Source of the DNA: Sandaracinaceae bacterium
GTDB lineage: Bacteria; Myxococcota_A; Polyangia; Polyangiales; Sandaracinaceae
NCBI GenBank assembly: GCA_040218145.1
Contig: JAVJQK010000004.1
Coordinates: forward strand, 1-46,558
Length of the DNA stretch: 46,558 nt
Reading direction: 5' to 3'
The position numbers were made by a program, and so were the translations under genes. The notes under the pieces were generated by a model. The model did not search any database and was not told the origin of the DNA. It was given only the letters and a program-made list of their open reading frames with translations. Shown here one piece after another: positions 25,634-33,324 of this stretch; positions within the stretch are counted from its first letter, which is position 1, and each line of letters begins with the position of its first letter.

Positions 25634-26887
25634 GTGCACGCTCTGGACAAAGTCGAATACGTCGAAGCCGCGCCGGTCGCCCAGCGCGCGTGGCTCGCCC
25701 GCCAGCCCATCCTGGACCGGCACGGCGCCACCTACGCTCACGAGCTGCTCTTCCGCTCCGGGCCCACCAACCGGGCCATCTTCTCGGACGGCAGCCAGGC
25801 CGCGGCGCAGACGATCATGACCGCGTTCACGGAGATGGATCTCGGTGAGGTCGTCGGGCGCGGCAAGGCGTTCTTCAACGTCACGCGCGAGGTCCTCCTG
25901 TCGCCCGCCATCGAGGCCCTCCCCAAGCACCGCGTCGTGCTCGAGGTGCTCGAGACGGTCCGCATCGACGACGCCCTGATCGCGCGCATGAAGGAGCTCC
26001 GCGACGGCGGCTTCCACCTCGCCATCGACGACTTCGGGCTCCGCGACGAGCTCTGGGCGCTGGTGGACCTCGCCGACGTCGTGAAGGTGGATCTGCTCCC
26101 CCTCGACGACGCGCAGCTCGAGGAGACCACGCGCCGGCTCAAGAGCACGGGGGTCAAGCTGCTGGCCGAGAAGGTGGAGACGCGCGAGCAGCACGACCGC
26201 GTCCGGGAGCTCGGCTACGACTACTTCCAGGGCTACTTCTTCCAGGTCCCGGAGATGCTCAGCGCCCAGAAGCTCCCCCAGGCGCGGCTCGAGACCATGC
26301 AGCTCATGGCCAAGGTGCAGCGCGAGGACACGCCGCTCTCCGAGCTGGAGCGACTCATCTCGGCCGACGCCGCCCTCTCCTATCGACTGCTGCGACTGCT
26401 CGCCTCGGCCGCCTACGCGCGCGCACACAAGGTGGACAGCGTGCACCGCGCCATCGTCATGCTCGGGCGTCAGAAGCTCTCGCAGTGGGTGACCCTGCTC
26501 GCGCTCGCCGGCCTGGACGATCAGCCCCCGGCCCTGCTCGCGACGGCGATGCTCCGCGCGCGCATGTGCGAGCTGCTCGGCGAGCAGATCGGCCGACACG
26601 ACCCCGCGACGTTCTACAGCGCGGGGCTCTTCTCGCTGCTCGACGTGATGATGGGCCGCCCGATGAAGGAGCTGCTGGCCTCGATGCCGATCTCGCAGGA
26701 GCTCGAGGCGGCGCTGCTCAAGCGCAAGGGCACCGTGGGCGCCACGCTGCGTGCGGTCGCCGACTACGAGCAGGGCGAGTGGCGCAGCATCGATCTGGTG
26801 CGGCTGCCGCCCGAGGACTTCGCCGACGCGTACTTCGCCGCCGTGCGCTGGTCCGCGCAGGTCATGGGTGAGCTCGGGCTGATCTGA
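25634..26887 (+). CDS. EAL-HDOD signalling protein (YuxH/CdgJ-like)
   Basis: The 417-residue protein has an N-terminal EAL-type domain (about residues 15-205) and a C-terminal HDOD domain (about 210-400, containing LSYRLLRLLASAAY and AIVMLGRQKLSQWVTLLAL). EAL domains bind or hydrolyse cyclic-di-GMP. Here the signature glutamate motif reads HELLFR instead of EALxR, while the Asn (FFNVT), the LEVLE glutamate, AIDDFG, VKVDLL, EKVE and QGYFF remain. This mix is usual in the YuxH branch, which tends to bind rather than cleave the messenger. The start is GTG at 25634, 5 nt after GGGAGG. The nearby ATG at 25621 is out of frame. HDOD proteins often control motility or surface behaviour in myxobacteria and vibrios. 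Confidence 0.9.
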   Translation: MHALDKVEYVEAAPVAQRAWLARQPILDRHGATYAHELLFRSGPTNRAIFSDGSQAAAQTIMTAFTEMDLGEVVGRGKAFFNVTREVLLSPAIEALPKHRVVLEVLETVRIDDALIARMKELRDGGFHLAIDDFGLRDELWALVDLADVVKVDLLPLDDAQLEETTRRLKSTGVKLLAEKVETREQHDRVRELGYDYFQGYFFQVPEMLSAQKLPQARLETMQLMAKVQREDTPLSELERLISADAALSYRLLRLLASAAYARAHKVDSVHRAIVMLGRQKLSQWVTLLALAGLDDQPPALLATAMLRARMCELLGEQIGRHDPATFYSAGLFSLLDVMMGRPMKELLASMPISQELEAALLKRKGTVGATLRAVADYEQGEWRSIDLVRLPPEDFADAYFAAVRWSAQVMGELGLI

Positions 26888-26893
26888 GGAGGA

Positions 26894-28366
26894 TCACGGC
26901 GCGCCGGGGACGCGCGTCCGACGCACGCCGAAGCGGCTGCGCTCCGGGGGCGGCACCCAGCCGCCGAAGGCGCGCTCCAGGTGCTGGGCGACCGCGATGG
27001 TGACGTGGTCGTTGCCGTGCCGGCCGATCACCTGCACGCCGATGGGGATCCCGCCGCGCGAGAGCCCGAGCGGCACCTGCGTGGCCGGGAAACCCATCAC
27101 GTTGATGATCGCCGTGTAGACGAAGTGGAGCGGCCGGAGCAGCGGCGAGAAGTGATGCGGCGCCGGGCGCGAGTAGCTCGGGTAGAGCATGACCCCGTCG
27201 CCGATGGCCTCGCTCAGCGCCTCGCGCAGCGCCGCGGCCTCGTCCGCGAGGCGGCGCGTCCGACCGGGGAAGGCCTCCGGGACCCGCTCGACCGCCGCGA
27301 GCGCGAGCGCGGGGATGGTGTGGTCGGAGCGGCGGAGCGCCCACTTGAACAGCTCGGGCAGCACGGGCTTGCGCGCGCCGTTGCCCATCAAGGCGCCGAA
27401 GGGCGTCCCGCCCGCGGCGGACATCGACGCCGACCACAGGTGCAGCGAGCGCTTCAGCCCCTCGAAGCGGCGGGTCGAGACGCGCGCGCCCAGCGCGCCG
27501 AGCGACTCGGCCACCTTCTTCTGCGCGCGCCGGAGGGAGGGGCGCACGGGGGTGGTCCCGTTGTCGGGGACCGAGAGCACCGAGAGGGAGGACACGTCGA
27601 CCTCGCGCGGGTCACCGAGCGCGACCTCGCGGCACGCCTCGCACTCTCCGTCGGGCCCGGCGAGGACCTGCAGCAGGGGCCAGAGATCTTCCGCGCGCCG
27701 CGCCAGCGGCCCCGTCGTGAGGTAGGAGGCGGCCTCGTTCTCGGCCAGCGGCCACTGCCCCGAGTTCGGCACGAGCCCCGACGACGGCTTGTGGCCGAAC
27801 ACGCCGTTGAAGAACGCGGGCATCCGGATGGAGCCGCCGACGTCGGCGCCGAGACCGAAGGGGGAGATCGCGGCGCCCACCGCGGCGCCCTCTCCGCCCG
27901 ACGAGCCGCCGACGATCCGTCTGGGGTCGTACGGGTTGTTGGAGCGGCCGTAGACGCGGTTGTTGCTCTCCATCCACATCAGCAGCTCGGAGACGTTCGT
28001 CACGCCGATGGGGATGGCGCCGGCCGCCCGGAGGCGCGCCACGGTGACGGCGTCGCGCTGGCCGCGCCGGTCCCGGCGCGAGACGAGCCCGGCCGTGTGC
28101 GGCATGCCCTCGAGCTCGAAGCTCTCCTTGATCGTGCAGGGCACCCCGTGGAGGGGGCCGTCGGGGCCGCGCTCCGCCAGGCGTCGATCCGACGCGCGCG
28201 CCTCGCTCATCGCCTCGCGCACCCGCACGCGCACCACCGCGTTCAAGGCGGGGTTCACGCGGCGCAGGCGATCGATGTGGAGGCGCACCACCTCCTCGCT
28301 CGTGGTCTCACCATCGCGGATGAGCCGCGCGAGCTCCGTGGCCGACTTCATCAGATAGGGATGCAT
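26894..28366 (-). CDS. Amidase-signature hydrolase (FAAH-like)
   Basis: The 490-residue enzyme belongs to the amidase signature family. Its Ser-cisSer-Lys triad can be read as K80 (CTIKES), S155 (VGGSSGGEG) and S179 (GADVGGSIR), with the 24-residue spacing between the serines expected of the family. The segment around the nucleophile (PFGLGADVGGSIRMPAFFNGVFGHKPS) is closest, by eye, to fatty-acid amide hydrolases. The C-terminal GIPIGVQVIGRHGNDHVTIAVAQHLE is also typical. The substrate is probably a fatty amide or other carboxamide; no membrane segment is obvious. The start is ATG 28366, or Met6 (28351). It lies 4 nt downstream of a membrane-anchored unknown on the same strand, so they are an operon. 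It converges with the EAL-HDOD gene. Confidence 0.92.
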   Translation of the reverse strand: MHPYLMKSATELARLIRDGETTSEEVVRLHIDRLRRVNPALNAVVRVRVREAMSEARASDRRLAERGPDGPLHGVPCTIKESFELEGMPHTAGLVSRRDRRGQRDAVTVARLRAAGAIPIGVTNVSELLMWMESNNRVYGRSNNPYDPRRIVGGSSGGEGAAVGAAISPFGLGADVGGSIRMPAFFNGVFGHKPSSGLVPNSGQWPLAENEAASYLTTGPLARRAEDLWPLLQVLAGPDGECEACREVALGDPREVDVSSLSVLSVPDNGTTPVRPSLRRAQKKVAESLGALGARVSTRRFEGLKRSLHLWSASMSAAGGTPFGALMGNGARKPVLPELFKWALRRSDHTIPALALAAVERVPEAFPGRTRRLADEAAALREALSEAIGDGVMLYPSYSRPAPHHFSPLLRPLHFVYTAIINVMGFPATQVPLGLSRGGIPIGVQVIGRHGNDHVTIAVAQHLERAFGGWVPPPERSRFGVRRTRVPGAP

Positions 28367-28370
28367 GCGG

Positions 28371-29144
28371 TCAGTCGCCTTCCTCGCGCTCGAAGAGCGG
28401 CGCGAACGGATCGGGGCCGTCGACGAGCGCGTCGAGCGTGGCCGCTCCCTCCACGTCCGTCAGCTCCAGGGTGAGCCCGAGCGGGCCCGCGTGGCGCGTG
28501 GAGATGCGCGCGCCCGTGTCGAGGGTCACCCAGCCCTCCCAGGACGTCTCGACGCCGCCGATCGGGAGGATGGACACCCAGAGCTTCCACGCCGTCGGGG
28601 TGCCATCGGGCCCGACGCGCCAGAGATAGGCGTCGCCGGGCGTCAGCCCGCCCGAGGCGTACGACACGAGCAGGCTCTCCTCGCCGTCGTCGTCCACGAC
28701 CGCGAGGCTCACGCCCTCGTCGCGGAGCTTGGCCAGCGGGTTGAGCCAGAACGCGTCGTTGACCCAGGCCCCGTGGGCGGCCTCGAGGATCGCGCGCGCG
28801 TCGTCTCCGTGCACGCGGCGGCCGCCGCGGCGGGCGATGCCTCGCGGACCGCCGACCCAGAGGAGCGCCTCGGCGTCGCCCGTGCGGACGCGGGCCACGT
28901 GACGCCGCCGATCCCAGAGGTGCTCGTTGCGACCGGCGAAGGTCCAGCGCACCGCCCCCGTCTCGGCCCAGGCGTCGACGTTCACCGCGCGCTCGATGCG
29001 CGACGCGAGCGCCTCGGCGTCCGCGCCCTGTCGCGCGCCCTCCGGTCGCTCCTCGTGGGCCACGACGAGCGCGACGCCGATGGCCAGGATCAGCCCCCCG
29101 ATCACCAGCGCGGCCCACTTCAGGACCTTCTTCGTTCGCCCCAC
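28371..29144 (-). CDS. Membrane-anchored protein of unknown function, amidase partner
   Basis: The 257-residue protein has one N-terminal transmembrane helix (about residues 9-29, AALVIGGLILAIGVALVVA) after a basic start (MGRTKKVLK), so it is anchored with the bulk outside the cytoplasm. The soluble part is strand-rich (AVRWTFAGRNEHLWDRRRHVARVRTGDAEALLWVG, WKLWVSILPIGGVETSWEGWVTL), reminiscent of a single compact beta-domain. I do not recognise the family. The start is GTG 29144. Its stop is 4 nt before the amidase start. It is divergent from the gene at 29209 across a 64-bp region with an 8-bp inverted repeat. Confidence 0.75.
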   Translation of the reverse strand: MGRTKKVLKWAALVIGGLILAIGVALVVAHEERPEGARQGADAEALASRIERAVNVDAWAETGAVRWTFAGRNEHLWDRRRHVARVRTGDAEALLWVGGPRGIARRGGRRVHGDDARAILEAAHGAWVNDAFWLNPLAKLRDEGVSLAVVDDDGEESLLVSYASGGLTPGDAYLWRVGPDGTPTAWKLWVSILPIGGVETSWEGWVTLDTGARISTRHAGPLGLTLELTDVEGAATLDALVDGPDPFAPLFEREEGD

Positions 29145-29203
29145 GATGCTCGGCCTATCACATTCCGCCGACTACCGGACACGACGGATCGCGTGCGAGC
29201 ATC
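29145..29203. promoter_or_regulatory. Inverted repeat framing a divergent intergenic region
   Basis: GATGCTCG (29145-29152) and CGAGCATC (29196-29203) are perfect 8-bp inverted copies. One abuts the GTG of the minus-strand gene (29144) and the other ends 5 nt before the ATG of the plus-strand gene (29209). Both genes therefore share the leader sequence CGAGCATCG just before their start codons. A shared regulator or RNA-level control of both starts is possible. Confidence 0.45.
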
Positions 29204-29208
29204 GCTCG

Positions 29209-30366
29209 ATGCACCCCACCGCGCGCACCTGGGCGGAAGCGCCCCTGCCCGGAGACCTCCCGCCGGGAGCGCGCGCGACGCACCTCCGCGCCCTGCTCGC
29301 GCGCGAGGGCCGCTTCGAGCATCACCTGATGGTCGTCGCGCGCGTCGGCGTGGCCCAGCTGGAGGCGGTCTGCGCGAGCGAGCCGCTCTTCTTCGCCCAC
29401 GCGAACGTCTCGGACGAGTGGGTGCTGCCGCTGCGGACCGGAGACCCGCTCCTCGACCACGCCCCGCTCCGGGTCTTCCTCTCGGATCCCGAGACCCACC
29501 GCGACGTGGGCCGCATCAACCATCGGGTGGGCGACGCGGTCCTGCACCCGCACGGATGGTTGCACTGGCCGGGGCGCCTGCGGCCGCCCTTCTCGCCGCC
29601 CGCCTTCCCGCCGGGGCAGCGTCGGGCCCTCCCGAGCGTCGCCTTCTGCGCGTCGCGCCCCACCCCGCCCGCGCCCGATCGCCCCGTCCCCATCACACGC
29701 GGCCGCGAGGAGGACGCCAAGGCCTATGTCGATCCTCCACCTCCGCTCGGCCTCGTGTCGCTGGACGCGCTCGACGCCCGGGTCGGCGACGCGACGTTGA
29801 CGTGGCGCGAGCCTCCCTTCGCGCCTCCCCGCGGCGGCTACGTGCTCCGCCCGGACGGAGCCCTGGTCTACCTCCCGCCCGGCGTGTCGCTCGACCTGGA
29901 CGCCCCCGCGCTCTTGCTCGCCTCCGACACCGAAGCCGCGGCGCCCCCGCCCGCCACCTGGGACCGGGTGCCCGAGGCGCCCTTCCCGCCGTACGAGCTC
30001 GCGGATCCGGGCGCCCTGCCCGTCTCCGTCGGCGGCCTGCGCGCGGAGGCGGTCGACGAGGACACCGTCCGCCTGGACCTCGCGGAGTCGTCCGCGCAGG
30101 TGCCCCGGCACTGGCTCGCGCGCATGCTCTTCCGGATCGCGCTCCACACCCTCGTCGTGGACGGCGCGAAGCGGCCCCTCCCCACGACCGGCTTCGGATA
30201 CGTCGAGACCTACGGCGGGTTCTTCTACGACGATCGCGACGGCGCCCACCGCGTCGGCCTACGCGACGGCGACTCCGTCGTGATCCCTCCCGGAGACCTG
30301 TCCTCCACGCTCGAGGCGCTCTACCGCGCCGTCGCCCCACGCGGGTATGTGGAGGACGTGAGGTGA
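29209..30366 (+). CDS. Protein of unknown function, Pro-rich
   Basis: The 385-residue soluble protein has no signal peptide. It is rich in Pro, Asp and His in the N-terminal half (FLSDPETHRDVGRINHRVGDAVLHPHGWLHWPGRLRPP) and has a strand-rich C-terminal half ending in TGFGYVETYGGFFYDDRDGAHRVGLRDGDSVVIPPGDL. The HxxHPHGWLHWP stretch could be a metal-binding cupin-like motif, and the closing segment resembles a beta-roll edge, but I cannot assign a family. The start is ATG 29209, downstream of the shared inverted repeat. The transporter gene begins 52 nt after the stop, on the same strand and with its own strong ribosome site. Confidence 0.7.
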   Translation: MHPTARTWAEAPLPGDLPPGARATHLRALLAREGRFEHHLMVVARVGVAQLEAVCASEPLFFAHANVSDEWVLPLRTGDPLLDHAPLRVFLSDPETHRDVGRINHRVGDAVLHPHGWLHWPGRLRPPFSPPAFPPGQRRALPSVAFCASRPTPPAPDRPVPITRGREEDAKAYVDPPPPLGLVSLDALDARVGDATLTWREPPFAPPRGGYVLRPDGALVYLPPGVSLDLDAPALLLASDTEAAAPPPATWDRVPEAPFPPYELADPGALPVSVGGLRAEAVDEDTVRLDLAESSAQVPRHWLARMLFRIALHTLVVDGAKRPLPTTGFGYVETYGGFFYDDRDGAHRVGLRDGDSVVIPPGDLSSTLEALYRAVAPRGYVEDVR

Positions 30367-30417
30367 AGCCGACGAACCCGAGTTTTCCGACTGGGAATGT
30401 GTGCTAATGGAGGGGCC

Positions 30418-32187
30418 ATGGGCTGGGAGGCCTGGTTTACCGTCGTCGTCACGCTGGTCATGGTCGTCGCCATGGCTCGCAACGTCGCGGGCCCCGACTT
30501 CGTGCTCCTCGGCGGGCTGACCCTGCTCGTGACCACGGGCGTGGTCCCGCTCGAGCGCGCCACCATCGGCTTCTCGAACGAGGGCATGCTCACCGTGGCC
30601 GCGCTCTTCGTGGTGGCCGCGGGCGTGCGCGACACGGGCGGTCTCGACGCCATCCTGCGACGTCTGCTCGGCCGCCCGAAGGGGCTGACCAGCGCGCAGC
30701 TGCGCCTGATGACCCCCGTCGCGCTCGTCAGCGGCTTCCTCAACAACACGCCGGTCGTCGCGATGATGGTCCCGGTGGTCACCGACTGGGCGCGCCGCGT
30801 GCGGCTCCCGCTGTCCCGCCTCCTGATCCCGCTGAGCTACGCCTCGATCCTGGGCGGCACGTGCACGCTCTTCGGCACGAGCACCAACCTCGTGGTCTAC
30901 GGGATGCTCCGGGATCACGACGCGAGCATCAGCCTCGGCCTCTTCGACATCGCCGTGCTGGGCCTCCCCGCGGTGCTCGTGGGCATGGTCTACGTGCTGC
31001 TCGCCGCGCCCCACCTGCTCCCCGACCGCACGCGCTCGACGCAGCTCATCGAGCGCCCGCGCGAGTACTCGGTGTCGATGCGCGTCACGCCGGAGTCTCC
31101 CATCGTCGGGCAGACCATCGAGGACGCGGGGCTACGCCAGCTGCCGGGGCTGTTCCTGGTCGAGATCGAGCGGGAGAGCGAGCTGATCCCCGCCGTCGCG
31201 CCCGAGACGCGGATCCACGCGGGCGATCACCTGCTCTTCGTCGGGGCGGTCGACTCGGTGGTCGATCTGCGTCGGATCCGGGGGCTCGTGCCCACCTCCG
31301 ATCAGGTCGACCACCTGATGGAGGCCCGCCCCGACCGCGAGCTGCTCGAGGCGGTGGTCGCGCGCACCTCTTCGCTCTCGGGCCAGAGCGTGCGCGACAG
31401 CCGATTCCGGACCCGCTACGGCGCCGCGATCATCGCCGTCCACCGCGACGGCGACCGGGTCGTGGGCAAGGTCGGCGACATCGTGCTCGCGGCCGGCGAC
31501 GTGCTGCTGCTCGAGGCGCCGCCGAGCTTCTACCGCCGCCATCGGCACGACCCGGGCTTCGCGCTGGTCACCCCGGTCGAGGAGTCGGTGCCCCCGAACC
31601 ACCGCAAGGCGCCCATCGCGCTCGGCCTGCTCGCCTCGATGGTGATCCTCAGCGCGAGCGGGATGCTGCCGCTCCTCACCGCCGCTCTCGTCGCCGCGGG
31701 GCTCATGCTCGCCACGGGCTGCCTCAAGGGGACGGTCGCGCGCCGGTCACTCGACGTGCGCGTGCTGCTCGCCATCGCGGCCGCGTTCGGGGTCGGCGCG
31801 GCCCTCGAAGACAGCGGCGCCGCGGGCGCGATCGGGCGAGGGCTGGTGGACATCGCGGTGCCGCTGGGCCCCGTCGCCGTGCTCGGCGCGGTCTACTTCG
31901 CGACGATGGTCTTGACCGAGCTGGTCACGAACAACGCCGCCGCCGCGCTCATGTTCCCCATCGTGGCCGCCGCGTGCGACGCGTCGAGCCTCCCGCTCGT
32001 CCCCGCCGCGCTGGTGACGATGATGGCCGCCTCCGCGAGCTTCAGCACGCCCATCGGCTACCAGACCAACCTCATGGTCTACGGCCCCGGCGGCTACCGC
32101 TTCAGCGACTTCCTCCGCTTCGGCATCCCGCTGCAGCTCCTGCTCGGCACCGTCGTGGTGACCGTCGCGAGCCTCCTCTGGCTCTGA
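30418..32187 (+). CDS. SLC13/DASS-type anion transporter with two RCK_C domains
   Basis: The 589-residue inner-membrane protein is likely a sodium- or proton-coupled transporter of sulfate, phosphate, dicarboxylates or similar anions. Both family hairpin motifs are visible: SGFLNNTPVVAMMVPV in the first half and TELVTNNAAAALMFPI in the second, with the paired TNL segments GTSTNLVVYG and TPIGYQTNLMVYGPGGYRFSDF. The cytoplasmic insert (about residues 205-385) holds two TrkA-C/RCK_C domains (SPIVGQTIEDAGLRQLPGLFLVEIER and GQSVRDSRFRTRYGAAIIAVHRDG), a common architecture for ligand-gated regulation. The start is ATG 30418, preceded by GGAGGGG; an earlier start at 30397 would add seven residues. 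Substrate cannot be told from sequence alone. Confidence 0.92.
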   Translation: MGWEAWFTVVVTLVMVVAMARNVAGPDFVLLGGLTLLVTTGVVPLERATIGFSNEGMLTVAALFVVAAGVRDTGGLDAILRRLLGRPKGLTSAQLRLMTPVALVSGFLNNTPVVAMMVPVVTDWARRVRLPLSRLLIPLSYASILGGTCTLFGTSTNLVVYGMLRDHDASISLGLFDIAVLGLPAVLVGMVYVLLAAPHLLPDRTRSTQLIERPREYSVSMRVTPESPIVGQTIEDAGLRQLPGLFLVEIERESELIPAVAPETRIHAGDHLLFVGAVDSVVDLRRIRGLVPTSDQVDHLMEARPDRELLEAVVARTSSLSGQSVRDSRFRTRYGAAIIAVHRDGDRVVGKVGDIVLAAGDVLLLEAPPSFYRRHRHDPGFALVTPVEESVPPNHRKAPIALGLLASMVILSASGMLPLLTAALVAAGLMLATGCLKGTVARRSLDVRVLLAIAAAFGVGAALEDSGAAGAIGRGLVDIAVPLGPVAVLGAVYFATMVLTELVTNNAAAALMFPIVAAACDASSLPLVPAALVTMMAASASFSTPIGYQTNLMVYGPGGYRFSDFLRFGIPLQLLLGTVVVTVASLLWL

Positions 32188-32269
32188 GACTCGCTCTCCC
32201 AGGCCCGAGCACGGCGCCCGCGACGAGGCGCGTACGAAGGGCATGCGCTCGTGCCGGACTGGGCGAGTC
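32188..32269 (+). other. Extended imperfect hairpin after the transporter gene
   Basis: Immediately after the transporter stop, GACTCG (32188-32193), CCCAG (32198-32202), GCACG (32209-32213) and GCGC (32214-32217) pair with GCGC (32245-32248), CGTGC (32250-32254), CTGGG (32259-32263) and CGAGTC (32264-32269). This gives 20 base pairs with small bulges around a 27-nt loop. It has no U-tract. It could be a 3'-end structure or a leader element for the lipoprotein gene at 32335. Confidence 0.4.
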
Positions 32270-32334
32270 CTGCGCCGCGCGCGCTCGGCGTGCAGGGAAG
32301 AGGCGCCGGCACGCTCCCTGCTAAACTCGGGCCG

Positions 32335-33324
32335 ATGACTCGCTTCGGCACACTGCCCCTCCTCGCCGCTGCTCTGCTCGCGGGCTGTCCGGGCCCCGAG
32401 CCGGTCGACACCACCTGGACACCCGCGTTCGACGCCGCGGGCGAGGGCTGGCTCATGAACGTCTGGGGCCCCGCGGAGGACGACATCTACGCGGTGGGGG
32501 GCGCGATCGACGACGGCAACATCATGCACTTCGACGGCGAGACCTGGACGCGCATGTCGCACCCCGAGACGCCGCTCTTGAACTGGGTCTTCGGCTTCGG
32601 CGCGGACGACCTCCACGTGGTCGGGAACGACGGCACGATCCTGCACTGGGACGGATCCGCGTGGAGCGCGGTCGAGAGCCCGACGGATCAGGATCTCTGG
32701 GGCGTCTGGGGCGCGGCGCCGGATGACGTGTGGGCCGTGGGAGGCACCGCGCGTCGCCCAGGCGGCGTGCCCACGGTCATCCACTACGACGGAACGACGT
32801 GGTCGGTGGCCGAGACGCCGACGCCGATGCGCGAGAACGTCTTCGCGTTCTTCAAGGTCTGGGGCTCGAGCGCGAGCGACGTCTACGTGGTGGGCGACGC
32901 CGGCATCGTGCTGCACTGGGACGGGGCCGGGTGGGAGGAGCTGTTCGTCGGCGCGATGGACGACCTCGTCGCGGTGTGGGGCCTCGGCCCCGACTTCGTC
33001 GTCGCGGTGGGCGGTCGCGGCAACGGCATCGTGTCGTTCTTCGACGGCGAAGACTGGCGGAGCGAGTTCGTCTCGCCGCTGCCGGGCCTCAACGGCGTCT
33101 GGATGCGATCTCCGGACGAGGTCCACGTGGTGGGCAACCGGGGCACCCTCGCGGTGTTCGATCCGGCGACGTTCACCTTCGAGGAGCCGCCCGTCACGAC
33201 CACCCTCGACTACCATGCAATTCACGGAAATGGCTCTACCCTGTATGCCGTCGGCGGGAACCTGGCCTTCCCGAGCGGCCCGATGGGCGTGGCGTTCCGC
33301 CGAGACCTGGAAGAGAACGAGTGA
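32335..33324 (+). CDS. Beta-propeller lipoprotein
   Basis: The 329-residue lipoprotein has signal peptide and lipobox LLAGC (cysteine 18; mature end CPGPEPVD). About six repeats of the form VWGxxxDDVxAVGxxGxxxHxDGxxW follow (NVWGPAEDDIYAVGG, GFGADDLHVVGNDGTILHWDG, GVWGAAPDDVWAVGG, KVWGSSASDVYVVGD, AVWGLGPDFVVAVGG, GVWMRSPDEVHVVGN). This is the repeat of exported galactose-oxidase-like or WD-like propellers abundant in myxobacteria. It is likely a binding or scaffold protein on the outer surface. Its stop overlaps the start of the heme-protein gene (TGATG at 33322-33326), and both mature proteins begin CPGPEP, so they probably work as a pair. Confidence 0.88.
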   Translation: MTRFGTLPLLAAALLAGCPGPEPVDTTWTPAFDAAGEGWLMNVWGPAEDDIYAVGGAIDDGNIMHFDGETWTRMSHPETPLLNWVFGFGADDLHVVGNDGTILHWDGSAWSAVESPTDQDLWGVWGAAPDDVWAVGGTARRPGGVPTVIHYDGTTWSVAETPTPMRENVFAFFKVWGSSASDVYVVGDAGIVLHWDGAGWEELFVGAMDDLVAVWGLGPDFVVAVGGRGNGIVSFFDGEDWRSEFVSPLPGLNGVWMRSPDEVHVVGNRGTLAVFDPATFTFEEPPVTTTLDYHAIHGNGSTLYAVGGNLAFPSGPMGVAFRRDLEENE

